A stretch of DNA of 64,000 nt from Adiantum capillus-veneris (taxonomy: Eukaryota > Streptophyta > Polypodiopsida > Polypodiales > Pteridaceae): NCBI GenBank assembly GCA_014529385.2, contig CM043967.1, positions 127,073,182-127,137,181 on the forward strand. Reading direction: 5' to 3'. Under the pieces are notes generated by a model that searched no databases, was not told the origin of the DNA, and saw only the letters and a program-made list of their open reading frames with translations. Every line of letters begins with the position of its first letter. The first letter of the stretch is position 1. Positions 12,271 through 23,960 of the stretch are shown here, one piece after another. Both the position numbers and the translations under genes were made by a program.

Positions 12271-14748
12271 CTACCCTACACCTAACTGCTTGCGAAAATG
12301 CGCAAAGCTCTTTGAGGGAAGTCCTTTTGTAAGTAGATCAGCAGGATTTTCTGTTGTGTGAACTTTGACAAGCTGAAGTTGCTTATCCTCGAGCATTTCC
12401 ATGATGAAATGATACTTCACATCCACATGCTTTGTCTTTGAGTGATAAATTGAATTGCGAGCCAATTGTATAGCACTTTGACTATCACAATATAACACAG
12501 GCATCTCTTCTTTGATTCCCAAATCTGTTACTAGTCGATTAAGCCAAATTGATTCTTTGCATGCCTCTGATGTTGCAACATATTCAGTCTCTGTAGTAGA
12601 TTGAGTAACACAATCTTGTAATCTAGAACGCCATGATACTGCTCCACTAGCCAATGTAAAGACATACCCTGACGTAGACCTTCGGTTGTCTAAGTCACCT
12701 GCATAATTTGAGTCTGTAAAACCCTTTACACATAGCTCGTGACTCCCATAGCATATACGCATACTCTTTGTAGCTTTCAGGTATCTCAATATTCCTTTCA
12801 ATGCCTCCCAATGTTTCTTGCCTGGGTTTGACATGTATCGACTTACTACTCTCACTACAAATGCAATGTCTGGGCGAGTAGCAATCATTGCATACATTAA
12901 ACTACCCACTGCAGACGCATATGGAATCTTATCCATTTCAGCCTGTTCTTCCTCAGACACAGGACAATCTTGTTTGCTAAGTTTCACATATGGTGGCAAT
13001 GGAACACTCAATGCCTTTCCCTTCTCCATATTGAAACGTTGCAAAACCTTGTCAATATACTCTGTTTGAGATAACCAAATCAACTTCTTTGATCTGTCTC
13101 TCTCAATGCGCATACCAAGTATATGACTTGCCTCACCCATGTCTTTCATGTCAAACGATTTTGCCATCTTTGACTTCAAAGCTGAAATTTCTTCCAAGTG
13201 CTTGCCAGCAATCAACATGTCATCCACATACAAAATAAGGATCAGCCAACTGCCATCCTTAGCCTTCTTTGTATATGGACAGTGATCGAACTCACTACGT
13301 TTGTAGCCTTGAGAAAGCATAAACTTGTGGAACTTATGGTACCATGCCCTCGGTGATTGTATTAAGCCATAAAGACTCTTTAACAATTGGCATACCAAAT
13401 CTTCCTTGCCTTTCTCAACAAACCCTTCTGGCTGTTGCATGTAAATTTCCACATCTAAATCACCATGCAAGAACGCTGTCTTGACATCCATTTGGTGCAA
13501 CACCAAATCTAATATGGCAACCAATGCAAGAAAGCATCTCAATGTAGTCATCTTGACCAACGGAGAGAAGACTTCATCATAGTCAATGCCTTGTTCTTGC
13601 TTAAAGCCCTTGGCAACAAGCCTTGCTTTGTACTTTGGCTGACTATCATGAGCGGTGATCTTATACCTGTAAACCCATTTACAAGGTAGAGCCTTTTTGC
13701 CCTGTGGTAATTTAACTAGCTTCCATGTCTGGTTTTTATGCAGAGCTGTCATCTCTGACTGCATGGCCAATTGCCAATTCCCGGAGTCCTTCATTTGCAC
13801 TGCTTCCTCGTAACATGAAGGCTCATTGCAATCAATCAACATGACATAGTTCATAGATGGAACAAACCTATCAGGAGGTCGCTTGATACGTCCAGATCTA
13901 CGCACAATAGGCGGCTCAGGCTCAGCCACAACCTGTGGTTCCAATCTATCCTGTCCTTGCTCTTCTTGAGCCATGACATTTTGTCTTGCATGTGCAGGTT
14001 CATCTTGTTGGAAGACAACTCTTCTAATCTCCTCAACCCTCTCTGGTTTAGAATGATATTTGGATTCATTAAAGTGAACATCATTGCTGCGGACAACCTT
14101 TCTGGATTCGGGATCCCAAAGTCTGTACCCCATCTCACCAGAATTACCATAGCCTAGAAAGATGCACTTTCTACTCTTTGGCTCAAGTTTGTTCCTAAAT
14201 TCCTTTGGAACGTGAATATATGCCTCACAGCCAAAGACTCTGAGATGCTTGTATGAGGGCATTTTGCCTGACCATACCATCTCTGGCACTGAATCCTTCT
14301 GCAAAACCTTGCTAGGAGATCTATTTACAAGATGAACAGCTGTTGATACAGCTTCAGCCCAAAATCCATTTGGCAGTTGTGCATTAGACAACATACTTCT
14401 GACCTTCTCTTGTATGGTCCTATTCATCCTCTCAGCAACACCATTTTGAGGAGGATTGTAAGGAGCAATAAGTTCACGTTTTATACCTTTTGACTCACAA
14501 AAGTCCTGAAAGGCCTTTGAAACATACTCTCCACCATTGTCATTGCGTAAGCATTTAAGCTTCTTGTCACTCTGATTCTCCACAAGTGTCACAAACGTTT
14601 TGAAAACACTAAACGCTTCATCCTTGTGCTTGAGAAAGTAAACCCATACTTTCTTCGAGTAATCATCTATAAATGTCATAAAGTAAGAAGTTCCCCCTAG
14701 AGATAGGTTAGGCATAGGTCCACACAAATCACTATGAACAAGTGCCAA
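12271..14748 (-). CDS. pol: Copia element 1 integrase-RT-RNase H region
   Basis: An 825-codon reading frame, open from the first Met after an in-frame TAG and continuing the same frame as the Gag ORF. Integrase core residues are visible in HSDLCGPM (Asp), RNDNGGEY (Asp) and QNGVAERMN (Glu). RT follows, with KARLVAKGF, MDVKTAFLHGDL and the catalytic YVDDMLIAG. RNase H shows GFTDSNYAGD, STTETEY and YCDSQSA, ending with a copia-type ADLLTKGL tail. All catalytic motifs look intact. The first Met is unlikely to be a real start; the natural product would be a polyprotein beginning at 16251. Confidence 0.93.
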   Translation of the reverse strand: MALVHSDLCGPMPNLSLGGTSYFMTFIDDYSKKVWVYFLKHKDEAFSVFKTFVTLVENQSDKKLKCLRNDNGGEYVSKAFQDFCESKGIKRELIAPYNPPQNGVAERMNRTIQEKVRSMLSNAQLPNGFWAEAVSTAVHLVNRSPSKVLQKDSVPEMVWSGKMPSYKHLRVFGCEAYIHVPKEFRNKLEPKSRKCIFLGYGNSGEMGYRLWDPESRKVVRSNDVHFNESKYHSKPERVEEIRRVVFQQDEPAHARQNVMAQEEQGQDRLEPQVVAEPEPPIVRRSGRIKRPPDRFVPSMNYVMLIDCNEPSCYEEAVQMKDSGNWQLAMQSEMTALHKNQTWKLVKLPQGKKALPCKWVYRYKITAHDSQPKYKARLVAKGFKQEQGIDYDEVFSPLVKMTTLRCFLALVAILDLVLHQMDVKTAFLHGDLDVEIYMQQPEGFVEKGKEDLVCQLLKSLYGLIQSPRAWYHKFHKFMLSQGYKRSEFDHCPYTKKAKDGSWLILILYVDDMLIAGKHLEEISALKSKMAKSFDMKDMGEASHILGMRIERDRSKKLIWLSQTEYIDKVLQRFNMEKGKALSVPLPPYVKLSKQDCPVSEEEQAEMDKIPYASAVGSLMYAMIATRPDIAFVVRVVSRYMSNPGKKHWEALKGILRYLKATKSMRICYGSHELCVKGFTDSNYAGDLDNRRSTSGYVFTLASGAVSWRSRLQDCVTQSTTETEYVATSEACKESIWLNRLVTDLGIKEEMPVLYCDSQSAIQLARNSIYHSKTKHVDVKYHFIMEMLEDKQLQLVKVHTTENPADLLTKGLPSKSFAHFRKQLGVG

Positions 14749-14784
14749 TTGTGTATCTCTTCTACTGCTTCTATGCTTATGTGG

Positions 14785-16251
14785 CTACTGTGTTTTCTTA
14801 CCATACAGACAATGTTCACAGAATTCAAAATCATTAAATGAAAAGCTAGGCAAATAACCAGAACGAGACAAGATTTCCATTCCCTTCTTGGACATATGTC
14901 CTAACCGGCTATGCCACAAAGAAACGTTCGGCTGCTCGGTTACATTGATTACATTTTTAGAGACATTTGATACATAAATCATGTAAAGTCCTCCAGACTT
15001 TACTCCATGTGCTACTGTCATAGAACCCTTGGATATCTTCCACATGTTCTGTCCAAAAGTGGTGACGTAGCCAGCATCATCAAGTAAACCTGTGCTGATC
15101 AAGCTCTTTGTAATTGCGGGAACATGTCTCACATTATTCAGCGTGAAAGAAGAGCCATTCTGAAACTTCAATTGAACATCTCCAACACCTAAGATCTCAC
15201 ATGTCTGCCCATTGCCTAGCTGAACATGATCTTTAGTGGTCACATAAGAGGTAAACCACTCCTTGTTTGGAGACACATGAAGTGATGCCCCTGAGTCTAT
15301 AATCCAGTTACTCAGTGCATTTCCATCAGATGCTGTAAGAAGAGCTGAGTCCATTGTATTCTTCAAGAAGTAGATGTCTCCTGACACTAGACTGTCATCC
15401 TCTGCAACAGTGTTTGTCACATTTATTTCTTGAATCTTCACTGAGGACTTGTTCTTCTCACCATGGTCTTCAGCTTTCTCTTTGCCTTTTTCTGCTTTCC
15501 ATTCTCTGCAGTCTCTTTTCATGTGACCCTTCTTGCCACAATGGTAGCATTCTATGTCACTCTTGCCTTTAGCACTGCGGGACTTGCTACGAGACTGATT
15601 CCTCTTTCCACCTTTGTACTTTTCTTTGGTCCTTCCCCTGACAACTAAGGCTGTTCCTTTGCCTTTGTCCATTGTCTTTCTATTGGTTTCTTCAGTAAGT
15701 AGACTTCCTTCTACACCTGCTATGTTCAAACCATCTGGAGGTGCAGAATTACTCAAAGCTGTGCGAAAAGTGTCCCAACTTTCCGCCAATGTGATCAACA
15801 GGAACATAGCTCTAACAGGTTCATCAAACTTGACACCTTGAGCTGACAATTGACTGTAGATTGTGTTGAATTCATTCAGATGATTGGACATAGGTGTCCC
15901 TTCTTTCATCTTCAAGTCAACAAGCTTCTTAAGCCAGTATACCTGTGAAGCTGCACTCTGCTTCTCATAAAGATTACTCAGTTTTAACCATGCTTGATAA
16001 GCCGACATCTCGTCTGCTACATTGAAGTAAACGCTTTCTGCCAAAGTCAGCATAATCGTAGAAAGTGTCAATTCATCCATTTCGCTCCATTCATCTTCGT
16101 CCATATCTTCTGGTTTTATCCCCTTAAGCTTTATAGGTTTTATCTTCTTCTTTTGTACCAACACGTGCCAAATATGCTTCTTCCACAATGGGAAATTGGT
16201 TCCATCCAGCTTCTTGATATTGTAAAGAGTAGTGTCCTGTGATCCAGCCAT
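14785..16251 (-). CDS. gag: Copia element 1 Gag-protease-pre-integrase
   Basis: 488 residues starting MAGSQDTTLYNIKKLDG. The N-terminal half is the UBN2/Gag type (for example WLKLSNLYEKQS). A zinc knuckle CYHCGKKGHMKRDC lies at about residues 235-248, the aspartic protease motif WIIDSGASLHVSP at about 316-328, and the pre-integrase zinc region (LWHSRLGHMSKKG, CEHCLYGK) near the C-terminus. It stops at TAG (14785-14787) in the same frame as the downstream integrase, so one base (CAG to TAG would be the simplest change) separates it from a 1326-codon polyprotein. Confidence 0.92.
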   Translation of the reverse strand: MAGSQDTTLYNIKKLDGTNFPLWKKHIWHVLVQKKKIKPIKLKGIKPEDMDEDEWSEMDELTLSTIMLTLAESVYFNVADEMSAYQAWLKLSNLYEKQSAASQVYWLKKLVDLKMKEGTPMSNHLNEFNTIYSQLSAQGVKFDEPVRAMFLLITLAESWDTFRTALSNSAPPDGLNIAGVEGSLLTEETNRKTMDKGKGTALVVRGRTKEKYKGGKRNQSRSKSRSAKGKSDIECYHCGKKGHMKRDCREWKAEKGKEKAEDHGEKNKSSVKIQEINVTNTVAEDDSLVSGDIYFLKNTMDSALLTASDGNALSNWIIDSGASLHVSPNKEWFTSYVTTKDHVQLGNGQTCEILGVGDVQLKFQNGSSFTLNNVRHVPAITKSLISTGLLDDAGYVTTFGQNMWKISKGSMTVAHGVKSGGLYMIYVSNVSKNVINVTEQPNVSLWHSRLGHMSKKGMEILSRSGYLPSFSFNDFEFCEHCLYGKKTQ

Positions 16252-17325
16252 AGCTACACTTCACAATAGTTTACTTTCCTGGGAAAAATTCGGCAGAGTT
16301 TCCCCTGTAAACTGACCTCTGAACCAATATCAACCTGTCAAATGAACCAATAAAGCTTCAGATTCTGCATAAATTTCGGCAGAGTCTCCTTTGTAAAATG
16401 GCTATGGTGTACTAAAAAACAGACCAAAAAACAACTCAAAAAACCACTGTCTCTCTAACACTGTAAGCTGTGGGTAAACCTGTCCTGCACCTGTACTGTC
16501 TCTCACTGTCCTGTAAGCATAGACTGCGACAATGCCTCAACGGCAGTAAAGCAAAGATGCAATCCCAACTGTCTAACTCACAGTCAATTCATCCTAGCTG
16601 CCTATCTATGGGTGCTCGAGGGATCGCTCCAAGACCTGTATCACTAAAAGGATCTCAACATTCGAGAATCCCCCAGCTCAATAAAACCTCACTCGACCCT
16701 CAACAAAGGCTGCAGTAAATCTGACAGTACATAGACTTCCCACAAAGTCATACATCCACAAATTTCCCACTATATGCTGTAACCGCTGCGGCGGTTGTTT
16801 GCTGCGTGACTCACAGCCAGCAAACCCTCAACAGACATACATCATCTCTGACAATACATCCCATGTGGAAGTATCTGCAATGTCAGGATGAAATCTGGAA
16901 TATCAAGTAGCAAACACAAGCTACCTGATGAACTAGTGAATGTCGCCTACAGTCTGTGTGTAGATGCGCCCGTGTCGTATGTGACACGCCTCCAAGAACT
17001 GTGAGCCGTCCTTCGATGTGTAGACAGCCACAAATCAACACTCTGGGAGTGTCGATATCCTCAGCACCTGCAGTCGTAGGCCGAAACCCCAAATTTGCAG
17101 AGTCGGATCTACACCCGCTGAGACTACGTAGTCGAAAATGGCCTGCGCAGAACTTTGTCGAAGCCGAACAGTGGCCGAGATGACCTCAGAATGAAATTCT
17201 GAGAACACCAAGTCCTTCGGGCCTACCCACAAGATTTGGGGCCGTGTCTTCGCTTGTCGAATCTCACTCCAATCTGAGCAGGTGACTCTGGCTACCTGCA
17301 AATGCTGCCCCGAGCCTCGATCTGA
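16252..17325 (-). other. Long 5' leader of copia element 1
   Basis: About 1.07 kb between the primer binding site and the Gag start, without a conserved domain. This is long for a copia leader. Short ORFs here have no recognisable similarity. Confidence 0.7.
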
Positions 17326-17337
17326 GCTCTGATACCA
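17326..17337 (-). other. Primer binding site, tRNA-iMet type (copia element 1)
   Basis: On the minus strand TGGTATCAGAGC lies two bases inside the 5' LTR. It is complementary to the 3' end of plant initiator tRNA-Met. Confidence 0.93.
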
Positions 17338-17339
17338 GT

Positions 17340-17531
17340 TGAAGGAGTACGAGCGGAAGTGTGACGCAAGAGAGAGTGCGAGAAGAAGAGCACGACGATA
17401 TGATGAACTCGCTCTACTGTAATGTGTAGAGCATAGTGAGTTCTTATTAGGTTTTTACAAAAGAATATGTGTACATACCTGGCGGCCCGCCCACTTACCT
17501 GGGCGACCACATTGGGCTTTATACCCCAACA
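17340..17531 (-). repeat. 5' LTR of copia element 1
   Basis: 192 bp, paired with 11990-12181. One of the two differences is consistent with CpG deamination (GACGCGAG versus GACGCAAG). Confidence 0.95.
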
Positions 17532-19474
17532 CATGCACTGGTTATGCAAGGCATGTGAGCATCATGTATAGATCACACAAGCTTCGATTGGGCTTATCGG
17601 GCAAGGCCCTTGGTAGTAGGACGTAGGATATCCATTGAAAAACAATAGATGTATTATATTAACCAAGCAAAGATATCTGACGAAGAATTTCTCGATTTTC
17701 TTCTTGATTGAAATTCATTCGATTATTATGACGGCAAGGCCAGTCGAGTGAGCATATCTTTGGTTCTATTTCATTTTTGAATATTCTTTGATTGATTTTT
17801 CTAAGTAGGATGTCTTAAGTTTGAATGCTTTCATCCATTTTTCTCTTTACAGACATGACAAGGTCATGTAGGAGCAAAGAATTTTGGGACGTAGTGTCCT
17901 ATATACATTTTTGTGTTGTGTAGTTAAGGACCTACATTGTAAAGTTTTTTTTGTCACATGTTGTCACAAGAGGAGAAACATGGTTTAAAACTCATGGGGT
18001 TCGGTTTAGCTAGTGTGGATCAAAGTTTATAAGGGTCCCTCTCACTCATGTCGTTGAGTGTTTATAGTTACCTCCACACAAGTACACCTCGTATTTGATG
18101 GATGTCATTTTTATGGACATCCCTAAATGAGACATACTCTACATGTGGAGAATATAGGTCTCCGAGACTGACACTCGCGTTCATTATTTCAATTATGTGT
18201 CGCGGCAGAGTCCCTATGTGCAGGTCAAATCCATTTATTGGACCATTGTGAGCATATCATTAGAAACAATTTTAGCAACAAAAAATTGTTGGATACCTAG
18301 TAAGACTTGTTAAGGTTACAAGTATTGTTAAACAACTTTAATGGATGGTTGTTTACACATGTAACAAATTTACGTTTTGTTCATGCACATACTTTATTGT
18401 TGGCACCTATATGTGATTAATTTTCACATTCAATTATGGTCTAATAGATAGCACAGCGTTCACCACATAATTGCAGAGGACAATATTTAGTTCTTTCCCA
18501 TTGGGCTGTGAGCATAATGTTAGCCATAAGCATTGGCAAGTATAGTCATGGATATGTAGATTCGGGTCTATTTTTTGCTAAATGCATGCACACCAAGTGT
18601 TATGGACCCCAGTGTTTGGCAAAGGCCAATTTGGAGCGGCATGCACATTCGTGACATTAGTAACTACTAAAGAATTTCGCACAATATGTGCATTATCTCT
18701 ATAAGATTAATTGTGGATCTAACAATCACCAATAGAGGTTATGGTTCGATTTGGTGAGTACTTATAGATCGGTTGACTAAAGTTAACCGAGATGGTTATT
18801 CATAACATTGTTGAGTAATGTTGCAAGGAATTGTAATCCTTGTTTACGAGTCATTTAAAAAAACTGTATGTAAACGGTGAGGATAGGTAGATTCCAAGTG
18901 TTAAGCTTGTGCTAAAGGATATGTTGAGTGTGTGTGTTAGCACCAAACAATCCAATTGAAAAAGGTTATCTTTTCAGTTGAAATTTTCTTACCATGAGAC
19001 CCCCATGAGACAAATCATGTTGCGACTATGTTTAGCTTCTTCATATTTAAATCAGGTTCTCATCTTTGAACAACGGTTAGGGTGGGGTTGTTTACTGATA
19101 AAGAATGATATTAAGTCAAGGATTTATACTTTGCTGATGAGTTACGTCGATCAGTTACTTTCATGGAAAGTGAAAAGAGGTACTTTTTTAGATACATCTT
19201 ACTTGTGATAGCTCGTTTAGCATATTCAAATGAGTTCTAAATGGAATCTATACGCTATGTTGGCGGATATAGGTCGGTTACACAAAACGATTACAAAGGA
19301 AGAACAATTAAAGATGCTCTTCTTGATTTCATTGAACCTCCTACTAAACCGTGTTCCGATCAAATAGATAGCTGGATGTGTGAAGGATGCCACTGCAAAA
19401 AGCATTAGTGTTCTTATGAAGATATCACCACCTTTTTTTTCGAGGATAAAAATGCTTCCCCAAGGGGAGAGTAA
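17532..19474 (+). mobile_element. 3' internal region of the non-autonomous gypsy-like family
   Basis: Begins with the right target-site duplication CATGC (17532-17536) and resumes the interrupted leader (GGTTATGCAAGGCATGTGAG). It then runs through about 1.6 kb that is clearly similar, by eye, to 33900-35540. Shared landmarks include GGGTCCCTCTCACTC, GAGTTACCTCCACAC/TAGTTACCTCCACAC, GACATACTCTACATGTGG and AAATGCATGCACAC. It ends in a polypurine tract CAAGGGGAGAGTAA before TGTCA at 19475. No protein domain is visible. Confidence 0.65.
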
Positions 19475-19705
19475 TGTCATGCCTAGGGTAAAACCAAACA
19501 GGCCAAGAACAAGGAAGGACATGCGGTCAAGGGGTATTATATTTCAGCAAGCTATGAGTCTACATATAGCGAGGTTGGGTGGAGAGTTGCATGGTCCAAT
19601 CCCCTCAAATCTTAGATTGGTATCAGAGTTCAAGGACTCAAGGCAACGTGGTAGGAAAGGAGAAGGGTCGTGGTACTTTGCATGGTGCTGCATGGATTCT
19701 CTTTC

Positions 19706-19736
<31 letters not shown>

Positions 19737-20412
19737 TGTCATCAAGCCGCAACTGAGGACAAAGGCAAGCAAGCTCTGAACGTAGCATGGGAAACAACCC
19801 TAACATGAAGGGGGGGTGTGTAGATGAACTACACCAAATCATGATCTCTCTCTCTGCAAGCTTGCGCCGGCACAAGGACCATTTCTCCTCACTACAACGG
19901 CCTGCGCTAAGCGGTGTGGCGATTGTTCTTTGCCTCTGTATCTTTGACACTGCTTGCCATCGCCATGAAAAGCTTAGAACTCATTATTATTTTTTCTTAT
20001 TCACATGAAGCGTCCGTTAAGGAATGGTTACTTCCCCAAATTGGTTCAAGAGAGCATGCCCACATCAAGCATATCCCCCCTGACACCCCCGAATGGATAC
20101 AAAGAACGGTGAAGGATTCTCCTAATGGATACAAATAACGGCGAAGGATTCTCGGCTAAGCATGCACTCCACATCAACGTTTTACTGCATAATATCTACA
20201 ATTTCAAAAATTCGAGAACTCCAACATGACTAAACACAGCGGGAAAAAACGGCAAGAGCCGAGGGTGACAAGGTTCACCTCGTGGAGATGCATAACAATT
20301 TTTTCCTTGAACCAATCATGCGTCACTTGGAAAATGGAAGCTCAAAAATTGAAGAGAAGCCGCATTCACCGGTCATGCAAGGCATGCGACCAACATGTAT
20401 AGATTGCACAAG
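19475..20412 (+). mobile_element. LTR-like segment plus leader unit, copy 3
   Basis: TGTCATGCC follows a polypurine tract. About 140 bp later comes a near-canonical primer site TTGGTATCAGAGTT (19617-19630), and then the same leader as copies 1 and 2, ending near CACAAGCTTCAACTTTAGC. A (CT)n expansion occupies about 19697-19737. The arrangement LTR-leader after a 3' internal region suggests tandem elements sharing an LTR. Confidence 0.65.
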
Positions 20413-20733
20413 CTTCAACTTTAGCATCATAATTGGGTAACCAAGTGAACTCATTGTTTTTAATGGTCACCTAGAAGAGACATTTTCATCCTCCTCTCTG
20501 ATGACAATCCTACAAATCTCTTTGCGAATTGTTGAAGGTTGATTCATACTACGAGGGTTTAAATTTCTTGAGAGCTTCTTTTAATTGATAGAAGATCTTT
20601 TGGTCCACATTCCTCATAAAAAGATTGTTTTGTTTTTATTTCGAGCCATGAAAAAAATCGTTGGACATGCCTCTTGATCTCTCTTTGCAATATCTTTTGC
20701 ATTCGCAATCATACGTTTGGTAATTTGTGACAG

Positions 20734-20943
20734 ATGTCCAATCCCTTTCTTTTGGTCACTATGTATGTAGCGGAACCTTTGTCTCAACTCTTGAGAAAGA
20801 AACAAAAATTTCAATGGGAAAAAATGCATACACAGGCCATGAGGAAATTAAAGAAGTTCCTACTTATGTTCCCATATTTGAGGAAAGTAAACCATGAATG
20901 TGGAAGACATGTGATTGTGACAGTGATTACTAGTTCCACATGA
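20734..20943 (+). pseudogene. Ty3/gypsy RT-RNase H junction relic
   Basis: The translation contains AEPLSQLLRKKQKFQW and later LRKVNHE, matching the connection between reverse transcriptase and RNase H of gypsy elements (AEPL-x-LL-K...F.W...A...LK..L...P.L). The reading frame is open for about 70 codons only. It probably belongs to the same decayed element as 23075-23960. Confidence 0.6.
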
Positions 20944-21022
20944 ATTGAATGGGCGGTTGGACACGAGCGTGCAAATTCACGCTAAAGTTTGCATGCAAGT
21001 CTCGCAAACATCATTCTATGGT

Positions 21023-22760
21023 CTACATAGCTCCACAATGCATCATGCTAGTGTCACTCATCATATGACTGACAATCCCTGCTATAAATGGTCCCACTGT
21101 AGTTGCTAGGTTGGGCCTCGACACTATTAGGTTGTACATGAGACGTTCGAACGCTAATAAAATATGTATAACCCTGGCTGTACTAGCATTCTCAGCCCTA
21201 TCTACATACACTACATCATTAGGACTACTCATCACGTATGGATGTGTCATTGTCAACATTAGGATGGCTACGTCCCTCTCATCCATATGAGGAATTGTGC
21301 CATGGCATCAACTCATCAGTCTCTAGCATGAGCATATCAGATAATTTCATGTCTTCCATCTCTGTGTGTGCCTCCAAGGAGCAAACCTACTCTACCTCTT
21401 ATAGAGTAATCTTGCTCCACCTCTACCTCTGCAAAGTCTACTGACATGTTTTGCACAACTAAATGCTCTGTCTCTTGAGCATACTAGAGCTCACTTGCAA
21501 ATGAAACATGTCCAAAGTCTGTGCAATCTCAAGAACATAACACACATGTCCTAGCATGAAAGATGCACCGCTAAGTAATTACAAGCATACATCTCCTGCT
21601 CTTGCAATGTCAAATGCCAAAACGTCGGCCAAGTGTACATGAGCAAGCCTCGCATTAGACCACTCACAACATGGCGTGATGTGAAAGACTGTATCCTCAT
21701 TTAACAACCAATGGGAAGAAATATCACATGTACCATATATATAAGCAAGAGGAACATTAGAGGTAAACGTGATATCACTGCCACTTGCATATGAAGCCAC
21801 CTCTCTATCTTGTGTCAAAACCTCACATGCATCATACAATTTTTTTTACTGATGTCTCATACGTATGAAACAGTGGAGCGTAATGTGCCTTGTGTAACCA
21901 CAGTGCCAACAATGCAAGTCAACATGAACGACACTATGTCTCTCACGAGTTATCTCCATAGACTTTGAAAAATCACACATGTTTGCTAAATAGATGTCAA
22001 AAAACCAAAATTTGCATATGCATCAAAAGATGTATGGCGAGAAATCTTGGGAGAAATCCATTCGACAAAGCCTCCCTTGTAAATTGAGTAGAATCTCAAT
22101 AAAAATCTTAACCATAAACTACATTAGAGATGCCAAAGTGGGAGATCTCCTTAAGCACTACACAATCATAACTATGATCAACGTATATATAACATGCAGC
22201 TCAACTTAGCTCTACCAAAGAAACATGTAGAACCTATAACTTGTGGCTATCTGTAAGCTACAAGTAGTAGACTCACGATCGGATGTCCAACAATTGGAAA
22301 CAATGCATAACCTGTGACCTGTAGCCACAATGAGCATACACAAATCTCACCCCTGCAAGAGTGGATGCAAAAACACTAATGTTTGTTCGAACTGAAAAAA
22401 CCTGTCAAAAGTGAAAGTCAAACTCAATCACTACCAAAGTGGGAGTAAATTGATCACTACAGCATCAAGAATAAACCGTGAATACATAGAAATTATGGCA
22501 AGAACTTGCAAAAAAACTGATAGAGTTATTCCTATAATTTGAGCAAATTCTCAAAAAATATCACCAAAATTGGCATGCAGACAAGACCTCTGAAGCCAAC
22601 TAGGATATGCGCATAAACAGAGATCAAATCTCTCATCTGGCAAAAAAGAACTGCAAGAAGTCCTATTCCTGCTTTTGCTCTGCTCTCCGTGATGCAATCT
22701 CAAGGTTTCCATCACCACATCCCCTGCATTTTGATACTGGCTTGAAGAGCATGCCAATGC
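21023..22760 (-). pseudogene. Decayed Ty1/copia relic
   Basis: On the minus strand, in copia order from right to left: a zinc knuckle CWHCGYTRHITLHC at about 21870-21913, a decayed protease-like WLLNEDTVFHITPCCEW in the ORF 21579-21839, and an RT-end-like LMYNLIVSRPNLATTVG in the ORF 21023-21286. Integrase and most of RT are missing between the protease and RT pieces. The catalytic protease Asp motif is lost. LTRs were not identified. Confidence 0.55.
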
Positions 22761-23074
22761 AAAAGCTGTGGGGTGTGGGTGCGTGTGTGCAATGAGTTTA
22801 GAGTGATAGACCGTGCGTGGGTGGAGTACTTACTACTAAATGAGGGAGACCCCTTATTCTTTTATGTAGAAAGAATAAGGTCAGTGGTCAGTGAAGTTAG
22901 TGGACGGCCACATACACCGGATATCCAGCCTTGAGGCAAGGCACATGGTGCATTCACTCCAACAACGAGATTTGGACCAAAGGTACCAAGTGCTTGCCAA
23001 CAAAATTATATATCCACATGTAAAAAAGAGAATGATGGGGAGCAATCATAGCACTTAAGTGTGATGAAGAGTAT

Positions 23075-23960
23075 TTGATAGGAGAAAATATAATATCGAA
23101 GACTTATTGTCTACCCCTTCTTGGAATGATCACAAGTTGTTCAGCTCTCATCATTGCTATGTTGAGATGGATTGCTTACATAAAGTCCTTGAATCTAGAA
23201 TTTAAGCATACTAGGGGTAAAGATAATCCAGATGTAGATATGCTTTCTAGAGCAAGGTATGAAAATGAAGAAGAAATGATTTCTAAGAGTGATGATTTAG
23301 ACACAAGGTTATATATAGTATCTCTCATACCAAGGGTGATCATGTTTGCATATCATAATGACCTAGGTCATTGCCTTATGCTTTACAGATTGATCGTACA
23401 ACTCATAGCTCAGCTACTGGTTATATGTATTTTGAGTTGATATATGGTCAAAAACCTATAATGCCAATTGAGGGCATGATTCCTAGATGGAATGTATTGC
23501 CCTAGGAGGATGGAATGAGTAGGGAAGATCTTCTTGCTTTGCACATACAACAATTATAAATAAGGCCTCAAGATACTGAGATTACAGTAGCACAATTAAA
23601 AGATGCAAGGTTAAATAATAAAGACAAGTTTGATAAAATCGTACGCTCAGACCTAAAGCTATTGACAAAGGTGCTTGGGTGTTGGTGTATGGTAGGAGTC
23701 TTGACAACCAACATTCAGCAATAAGAAAGCTTTCAAGGAGATGGTTTGGTCCTTTTATTGTTAAGCGTGTGCATGGAAATTCAACTTACACTTTGCATGA
23801 GTTGGATGGGACAAAAATGAAGATTCTCATTGGACGGAAAGGATCAAGTCTTTTGAGAGAAGAGGTGATAACGATCCCTATGATTCACAAGAAAGTCAAA
23901 ATGAAGGTTGTGATGAAAATGCTATGGATGAGGATGAAGAAAGAGAGGGTGATGCATTAG
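23075..23960 (+). pseudogene. Decayed Ty3/gypsy RNase H-integrase relic
   Basis: ORF 23075-23440 carries LRWIAYIKSLNLEFKHTRG followed by DMLSRARYE, the end of gypsy RNase H. At about 23383-23470, in another frame, DRTTHSSATGY and YGQKPIMPIE match the end of the integrase core. ORF 23679-23960 has RKLSRRWFGPFIVKRVH and TYTLHELDGT, the integrase C-terminal region. The integrase zinc finger and the first part of the core are deleted and frames are broken. Confidence 0.75.

Larger units (their letters stand above)
11990..17531 (-). mobile_element. Complete Ty1/copia LTR retrotransposon (element 1)
   Basis: A 5542-bp element in minus orientation with 192-bp LTRs at 11990-12181 and 17340-17531, a CATGC target-site duplication, a primer binding site next to the right LTR and a polypurine tract next to the left LTR. 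The LTRs differ at only two positions seen by eye (G/A at the eighth base of the CGAGAGAG stretch and in ATGGTG/ATGATG), which means recent insertion. It encodes Gag, protease, integrase, RT and RNase H in the order typical of Pseudoviridae. A single in-frame TAG interrupts the polyprotein at 14785-14787. The element sits inside a leader unit of another LTR family. Confidence 0.96.
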
